From positions 7,192,001 to 7,256,000 of the forward strand of contig JAJQJQ010000007.1 in NCBI GenBank assembly GCA_028622995.1: a stretch of DNA of 64,000 nucleotides, read 5' to 3'. Under the pieces are notes generated by a model. It worked only from the letters and a program-made list of their open reading frames with translations, did no database searches and had not been told where the DNA came from. Shown piece by piece: positions 57,429-64,000 of the stretch; the first letter of the stretch is position 1; each line of letters begins with the position of its first letter. Source of the stretch: Panagrolaimus kolymaensis (lineage: Eukaryota > Nematoda > Chromadorea > Rhabditida > Panagrolaimidae). The position numbers and the translations under genes were made by a program.

Positions 57429-58582
57429 TTAGTAACACGATAAACAAAGTTCACATAATTTAAAAATAAAATAATTTTTTTCTTTAGTAAAAATGCATTC
57501 ATCCACGAAATGTTTTTGATATTGACGAACTTGGAAATATTCGAGTTTTCCTTGCAAACTTTCATTTAATCCAATAATTTTTAAGAAACATGTAAGTGCG
57601 TATAGCAAACTTGGAAATTCAATCAAAGAAATAGTTTCATAATTTGAAAATATTTTTGTTAAAGAATCAATTATTTTCTCATCACTATTTTCCATAATTC
57701 CCAAAGCCATTTCTAATAGTTCTCTATTGCCATTTTCCAAATAAGCGATTAAAAGATCCGGACGTTGAGCACTGGATTTAATTAAGCAATGAACTTTTGT
57801 TGCAAAAAATTTTGCGTCAAATACGGATGCTTCAGACATGTTCACTAATGGCACCGATTCTGCTGGGAATTGTGAAATAATTTCGAACTTTTGAGGTTTA
57901 ATTCCATTAAATTTTGATTCTACTTCAGAAGTCTCTGATTTTTGAATGATCGGATTGGGTTCAGGGAGCGGCCGTAGAACACTGGCTTCAAATCTTTGAG
58001 GTTCCATGTCGTTCAATTTCCAATGAGTTTCAGAGGTTCCAGGATGGACCACAAAAGATTGTTGAGGAAAAATAATTGGCAATTGAGTATGTTGAAAGTT
58101 TCCAAATTTTATTCCATAAAAATTTGTTTGAACTACAGAAGTTCGTGGTTTTTCCACATTTGGGATAGATACATTGGGTAATTGACTATGTGAAAAAACT
58201 TTTTCACTTCGTGGCTGCTGTGGTGGTCCCATTCCAACTTCCAAACATTTTTGATAGCGGCATTTTCGGCATTTAACTCCAATAATTGTTGGCACTAAAA
58301 AAAGTTTGAATTTTACAAAGAAAAAATATAGTATTTCTTTAAATTACTACTTTTTGCAGATTTTTTTAGCAAAAAAAATTTTGACTAAAATTTACAAAAA
58401 AAAAGAAGAGACTCACATAATAAACATTTATGGATTTTCTTGCAATAATAAAACTTAAAAATTTTGCTACTTCTCATAAAAAACACCGCACATGCGTTAC
58501 AACACAATCCTCCATAACGGCGACGATCGGTTGGAAGTCGACGAGAACAAACTTGACAAAAATTATTATTAGAAAAAACCAT
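57429..58582 (-). CDS. Divergent nuclear hormone receptor (family B, copy 3)
   Basis: Exons 58582-58417 and 58294-57429 (1032 nt, 343 residues). The chosen ATG gives M-V-F-S-N-N-N-F-C-Q-V-C, parallel to copy 1; two upstream in-frame ATGs (58588, 58603) are possible. Finger one continues G-L-C-C-N-A-C-A-V-F-F-M-R-S; finger two Y-Y-C-K-K-I-H-K-C, then V-K-C-R-K-C-R-Y-Q-K-C-L-E-V-G-M-G-P-P. A Pro/Ser/Glu-rich linker of about 150 residues precedes the conserved block from F-F-A-T-K-V-H-C-L-I-K-S-S to L-C-E-L-C-L-S-C-Y. Over part of that block the DNA matches copy 2 almost exactly, suggesting recent duplication or gene conversion. The donor is GTGAGT. Confidence 0.85.
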
Positions 58583-59824
58583 TTTCATTAAAAAAAAAGC
58601 CAAAAAAATAAAATAAAAATGAAGAATGAATGAAGAAACACAACTTTTTTTTGACTCCCAACAAAAATATTTTTCTTTGCCTCCGCCTGCCGCGCGTTGG
58701 ATGTGTCGCCTAATTTTTTGACACGTAAATTTTTTTTTTGGGGCTGCGATGGGCTATGTTCAGTTATTTTATTTTTTGACTCGCAAAAATATTTCTTTAC
58801 TGCTACTTTGGGTAAAAAAGATAGCTACTTTGCCCTAGATAATCAAGCTTTTGATTAAAGCAAAGTTATCCTCTTATTTTTTTGGTTCACAGCCTACTAA
58901 AAATTAAAATTAAAATTAAAATAAATTTACTTTTTTTTAAATATTTTTTTACTTGCAATTAACTGAATTCCTTCAATACAAATGGGATAGCATGCACCTC
59001 AAATAAAAAATGAAAGAAAGTGAGAGAGGAGAGAGTAGAGTTTGTCCGCCAAGTTTTTTTTTGATTTGGGGAAAGGCTTCAGTCAGCCTTTTTCTATGAC
59101 CATTTGATCGATCAAGAATTTTTACTTTTGAGAAAGGATCGTCAAAAAAAGGTATATTTTATTGCGAAACCAACTACTTTCTCAGCGACAATTAATTAAA
59201 GAGATTTTTTTTTCGAAGCGATTAATGAGCAAAATTTCCATTGCTAACGACAAATTTTAAAAGTGACAATAGAAAAAATTAAAAAATAATTTTCATAGTT
59301 TTAAAAACATTATTTTTTTGTAATATTTTTTTTCACTTGCAGTCTTTAATGGCACTCAAAACAACTGTCAAAAAAGAAAATGTCATATTCCTGTTGGATG
59401 TAAGGCAATTGTAGTTTTCGTTCTTTTATGTCTTTGTTGAAATTTTTTTAAAAGCAAAAATTTAATTAAAAAAGTTTTTTTTAGCAATATTTTTTAATTT
59501 TGAACTTTACTGATTTCTTGTCTTAGGTAATTAAGCTAAAATTAATAAAGATAAAAGAAATTTAAGAATGGTCAATTTTATAATTCGTCTTTTTTTACTT
59601 TTGTTTTCCTTTAAATTTTGAATCCTTTTTTCTGGTTATTTATTATATTTAATTATTGAAATGCAAATCTTTATTTTAAATATGCAAACAAAGAGCTTTG
59701 TTGTAAATACTCACACTTAATTTTATTATTAATTTTTAAAAAAATTTCGTGTCTTTTTTATTATTTGCGATAGACTTTTTTTAAACGAAAAGAAATTTAA
59801 AAAGGGATATTTAAGAATAATAAA
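58583..59824. promoter_or_regulatory. Upstream region of family B receptor copy 3
   Basis: Contains GACTCCC (about 58653), TTTTTTGACACGTAAA (58714-58729) and TTTTTTGACTCGCAAAAA (58773-58790), all resembling motifs upstream of copy 1, plus CTCCGCCTGCCGCGCGTTGG (58681-58700), a GGCGG-type box. The rest up to 59824 is AT-rich without a gene. Confidence 0.4.
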
Positions 59825-60100
59825 ATGTTGCCTAAAAAGTTAGCGATAGCCGGTATTATTTTGATATTATTTTTTATATTATTAATAATAAATTTTGATA
59901 TAAAGCTTTATTGGTTTTCACCATCCTTGTCACCTCTTTATTCCATGGACACGCTTCCACATTTACGTGGAACAAGAAAGATGCCTGCAAAATTTTCGAA
60001 TATTGATCAATATTCTCAAGAAAAAATAACTTTGTTCAATTATAAATTGGCAAAAGAAAAACCTGAAAAACTCGAAAAAATAAAGTTAAAAAAAACTTAA
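59825..60100 (+). CDS. Small single-pass membrane protein, hypothetical
   Basis: An uninterrupted 91-residue frame starting M-L-P-K-K-L followed by a strong hydrophobic helix (residues about 6-26, A-I-A-G-I-I-L-I-L-F-F-I-L-L-I-I), then a moderately polar segment with P-H-L-R-G-T-R-K and a Lys/Glu-rich tail. This is the layout of a type II anchor, a signal-anchored peptide or the first exon of a larger gene. No donor that would continue the frame is obvious, and AATAAA-like sequence follows the stop. It has no paralog in the window. It is convergent with the GT49 gene on its right. Confidence 0.4.
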   Translation: MLPKKLAIAGIILILFFILLIINFDIKLYWFSPSLSPLYSMDTLPHLRGTRKMPAKFSNIDQYSQEKITLFNYKLAKEKPEKLEKIKLKKT

Positions 60101-60351
60101 AAAAACATGTTAAATAAAATAATCTTTTTATGTGTTTATTTATCAACACCGAAAAATAAGGATTCTTTAATGCTTTTTCTAAAGAATCATTATTCAGCAT
60201 GAAAAAAAGAAAATGTTCATGCAAGAAATTTTTTTTTGATATCAGGTAAAAAAATGAAAAGCTTCCTTATTTTTTTTTTCTGCATTATAAAAAAAATATT
60301 TTTGCTTATATTTTTTAACTATGTATTATTTATTTAAAATAAACCGAATTT

Positions 60352-62203
60352 TTACACATAAGAAAAATTTGGACATTTATATTTAGTTTGAGGATAAATT
60401 TTATCCATTCTTTCATTAAATTTTTGAAGAGCTAACATATTATTTTCATGCACAATTGATCGAGCATGATCATAAATAATATTAGAGTTTTGTTCTCTAA
60501 TTCCTGGATGATACATAAATACATCATTCATTATAGCAAATTGATATTCAGCTCGACACATTTCCCATCTAAGATTTCGATTATCACTTGATGGAAATTT
60601 AAAATTTATATCATGATATGGCAGACCATCATCGACCAAAGCTACAAATTGAGGCTCCCATTGAAAAATTGAATACCTGCAACAACAAAAAAAAAACAAT
60701 CATAAAAAGTTTTAATTTTACAATAATTAGTGCTTTTTTCTGAATTTTACAAAATAAATCAGAATAATTTAACTTACGGTTTATAAAATTGTATACTCGT
60801 TGTATTTGGACCTAAATCTTTTGAATAAATCCATTCAACTAATCTTTGAATAGTATGAACATGATGAAATTCATGAAATTGTTGAGCTAAATTTTTTTCT
60901 AATAATTTTTTTAAACCATTTTTAGTTTCTTTTATTCTAAAAAAAGAAGGACTTTTAAAATAAATCGGCAAATTTTTTGCTTTTGTTAAAATAAATTTTT
61001 TACTTAAAATATTTTTCTTCAATTTCAAATATTCTATAAACTAATGCAATTTTTTTCGTGGTTGTCGTGTTTATTGAATTTAATGATTGATTATTAAAAG
61101 TTTGTTCAGCCAATGATAAAACCTTTTGCTCAAAATTTTTACTAAAATAATGTTCCATATCTGCCATTAAAATATACTTTGTTTTAGTCATCTAAAAAAA
61201 TTTATTAATTTTTCTTTAGTTTTCTAAAAAATAAACTTTTTACATTTCTCGCATAATTTCTTGCTAAATTAATTTGAAAATTTACATAATGATTCAAAAG
61301 TTCATTGGAAGTATAATTTGGAAAAGAGCAATCTAGCATTCGGTTATTATTGCTTATTTCTTTTGAAATGGTATCACAGAGTATTGAATTTCCTTGAATC
61401 AAAAAATTTGCATTTAAATATTCTGCAGCTTTTTGATTGTTGGTTTGAAGGTTTTTTAGCTAAAAAACAAACAAATGATTTTGAAACTTTTCTAATTATT
61501 CGGTAATAATAAAAACAAATGTAAAAGACAGCTTCCATACCAGCAGGAAGGGAGTTAACCAAATTTTTAGTATGCAACATTGACTCCTTGGATTTAAGTA
61601 AAGGGAGAAAAAAATTTTTTTATGGGTTTGACTATTTTAATTTTCAAGTTTTTGTGTAATAAAAAAAGTTGGTCACTATCAACTTCATAAAAAGTCAACA
61701 AAAAAACGGCGGTCGAATCTAAAGTATTTGGTATTTTCATTTCAGATAAAAACCTTACCCATTTTGTTATACATTGAAAATGTCTCGTTTCTGCATCCTT
61801 TGGAAAAACAATAACAAGCGAAATGGGACCATCCCAATTTTCCATCTTAAAAGTTTAAAAACTTTCAAAAACACTAAACTAAAAATTAAACCTTTGAAAT
61901 TAATGTCTCATTAATTCGATCAAATGAAGCTGGAATGGCTAAAGTAATTCGATTAAATTCTTTATTCCTTTTTTCAATAATATAATCGATTTTACAGAAA
62001 TCATTTTCAGTAGTTAAAAAATTTAATATACTTTTTTGAGATCCATTTTTTGTGGAACTATTATAGTCGATTAAAACATGTAATAAATTAACCATAGCCA
62101 AAATTAGAATAAATTGTAATATTATTTTTACTTTTTGAGGGGTCATTTTAAAATGAAATGGATTATAAACAATTTTAAATACATTTTGATATGTCACAAG
62201 CAT
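60352..62203 (-). CDS. GT49 family glycosyltransferase (B4GAT1/LARGE-like)
   Basis: Exons 62203-61892, 61845-61684, 61459-61244, 61191-61004, 60936-60778 and 60676-60352 (1362 nt, 453 residues), all in phase. The N-terminus is followed by a hydrophobic anchor ([12 protein letters not shown]); a second ATG at 62144 just before it could also start the protein. The domain reads [11 protein letters not shown], then [23 protein letters not shown], matching the N-x-A-R-N and D-x-E/D region of B4GAT1-type enzymes, and later [24 protein letters not shown]. elegans bgnt-1 genes belong here. Members add glucuronic acid or N-acetylglucosamine during matriglycan-type or related glycan synthesis in the Golgi. 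The donor sugar cannot be told from sequence. Confidence 0.85.
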
Positions 62204-62986
62204 ATATGTATGTTAGCGTAAATACTGATATTTAAATGAAGATCAGTATTTGAAAAAATATATGTTGTTTGTGTTATTTTTGTTTTTCGTTAAAAAAACT
62301 TGTTTTCTTTCTTTTTTTATTTAATAAAAAGGATTCATGCAATTTTTTCATTAATAAAAAAATTTATTTGGTAAACATTTAACAAAAGAAAAAAAAGGAA
62401 TGAATAACTTTTATTTTTTATTTAAGCAATTTACATTTTTTTTGAGAAGTATTTTCTCCAAAAATTTTTGGTTTGGTTTGAGTTTTTGCTATTTGAAATA
62501 ATTTTTTTTAAAATTAAATTAATTAAGTAGATGGCTTCGAAAATAAAAGTAACAACATTTGCAAAGAAATTTTGTATAAAATACAATTAGTTTAATAAAC
62601 AAATTTATAAAACAAGAAATGAATGATTTTCTTTTTTGAAAAAAAAAATAATAAAAATAAAAAGGAAATCGGCTGCTCTGTTTGATCAAAGTATCTTTGT
62701 ACATCGAAAATGTGTTTTTGCACTTAGTCAATAAAAAGTCCGTTATTATATAGTCATTCTTAAACACAATATTTTATTTTATATTTTTTTTCGATAATTT
62801 TATGTGCGTTATTTATAATTTTTTTAAAATGTACTTATCATCTAAATATTTTCATATGCATAATACAAAAACTTTTATTCTTAAGCAAAAAATATGAACG
62901 ACGACAAGTTTAACTAAAATTTAAGTTAACAATATAATATTGGTGGCCAAATAAAAAGCTCCATTTGACTTCTCTCAAAAAAAAAT
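62204..62986. other. Intergenic, no gene seen
   Basis: AT-rich spacer upstream of the GT49 gene and downstream of the acyltransferase. The frame at 62519-62767 is not supported. Confidence 0.35.
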
Positions 62987-64000
62987 TTATATAGCGGCGA
63001 GCGAAGCAAAATTATGCAACTGAAAGATTTGAGCTGCGACCGTTGTCGTCGGGTTTGAATGACGACGACGCTTTTTATTGACGACACTCTTCTTTAATAA
63101 TAATTCGATGATAGGTTTAGTGAGTTTTGAAGCTCCAATTCTTGTTAAATGGGAAGTATCTTTTAATATTCCCAAATTTCTTTCATCAAATAATGGACAA
63201 CCATTTTCGTTACAAAAAATTTTGGTTGTATTTAAAAATAAACAATTCAAGCATTGATTCATTGCAGCTATTAATCTTATTTCTGGAGCATGAGTGATTT
63301 CATAAACATACTGCAAAAAAGTTGGGAAATTATTAATGGAATTTAAAAATACAAAACTTTTTATGGCAAAGTGTTATTATCTTCCAAAAAACGGGCATAT
63401 TTTAATTAGCATACCTACCTTTAATGGTAAAACTAAATCAGTAATATTTTGTCCTTGTTGAAGTCTTTGAGCAATGCTCAAAGGCGATGTGTATGTAAAA
63501 TTTATCATGGATTTTAATTTTGTTAAGAATTCTAAAGAAATTTTCATTCGTGGAAAATCGATTTCAGGATTAGGAGAAATTATAACAATTTCTTTTGTGA
63601 ATTTGGCAAAATTTAAAATTGAAGCATTTAATTGCTGAACAGCAAAATCATTTGATAAAAGACGAGATGATGATTTTGGTGGCAAAGGTTTCATTAAACC
63701 TTCAAACATAGTTAATCTGTAAATTTTATATGATTTATTAAAAGGTCTGAATTTTAAAAAGAAATGGATGAAACTTTTTGTTAAAAAAAACAAAAGATTA
63801 AATATAATGTTCGAGCCGGTCAAGAAATTTTAAGCAAAAACTTAATTTTTTTAAATAAGCAACTCTTTAAAAAAATCAAACCCAAGGCTTTTTCAGTTTA
63901 TTTTTTCTTTATATTATTAAAACATTCAAAAGTCTTAAAAGTAGACAAGAAGAAAAAAAAAAGTACCTTGCTGTAAGAAAAATAACTTCAGGTTTAACAG
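62987..64000 (-). CDS. Acyltransferase-3 / SGNH protein, 3' part (partial)
   Basis: Three exons are visible: 64000-63967 (runs off the window), 63716-63419 and 63310-62987. The frame reads V-K-P-E-V-I-F-L-T-A-R, joins R-L-T-M-F-E-G-L, and ends with an SGNH-type tail: C-L-N-C-L-F-L-N-T-T-K-I-F-C, C-P-L-F-D-E, and K-D-T-S-H-L-T-R-I-G-A, where D-x-x-H supplies the catalytic pair. The nucleophile block and the membrane domain lie beyond 64000. The cysteine pattern before D-x-x-H is shared with the copies at 34039, 43043 and 49681. A basic tail K-K-R-R-R-H-S follows the domain. No break is seen in the visible part. Confidence 0.8.

Noticed and set aside
1..64000. tRNA, rRNA and CRISPR arrays
   Set aside because: I saw no tRNA T-loop with matching acceptor arms, no rRNA-like stretch, and no regularly spaced repeats with unique spacers.

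Overview
This window reads as nuclear DNA of a very AT-rich nematode. The evidence is many short introns with GT...TTTTAG or TTTTCAG boundaries, protein families expanded in nematodes (divergent nuclear hormone receptors, GT92/DUF23 and DUF273 glycosyltransferases, OAC-type acyltransferases, a serpentine receptor), and long AT-rich gaps. A root-knot nematode (Meloidogyne) or a relative is a reasonable guess, but only an inference. No rRNA, tRNA, CRISPR or prokaryotic operon structure was seen. Exon coordinates below were worked out by hand from splice signals, frame continuity and comparison between paralogs inside the window.

Layout. 1-7.9 kb: three nuclear receptor (NHR) genes or fragments and an FkbM-type methyltransferase; one receptor is split by a hAT-like MITE. 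10.5-26.1 kb: three GT92 glycosyltransferase paralogs sharing exon sizes (180/about 301/200/about 420 nt), a fourth-type NHR, one Methyltransf_22-like and one FkbM-type methyltransferase. 28.1-36.3 kb: another FkbM methyltransferase, a seven-transmembrane receptor, and an intact acyltransferase-3/SGNH protein. 37-47.3 kb: two related NHRs, a small coiled-coil exon, a 2.1-kb LTR retroelement with nearly identical LTRs, and a broken acyltransferase. 47.8-64 kb: a DUF273 glycosyltransferase, an acyltransferase split by a 2.3-kb insertion, a third member of the second NHR family, a B4GAT1/LARGE-type (GT49) glycosyltransferase, and the 3' end of a fourth acyltransferase.

How the genes may work together (inference). 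Nearly every enzyme here belongs to a family that builds or decorates glycans: sugar transfer (GT92, DUF273, GT49), O-methylation (FkbM types, Methyltransf_22) and O-acylation (acyltransferase-3 with SGNH domain). All the glycosyltransferases and several methyltransferases have an N-terminal membrane anchor, as expected for Golgi enzymes. Seven NHR genes or fragments are interspersed. The region therefore looks like a young, duplicating surface-glycan decoration neighbourhood with local transcription factor genes, scarred by transposons. Several copies are intact and several are visibly decaying.

Mobile DNA is the other theme. Four hAT-like MITEs (985, 15528, 37410, 45407) each carry a different GC-rich short repeat in an otherwise AT-rich sequence; three have perfect 8-bp target duplications.
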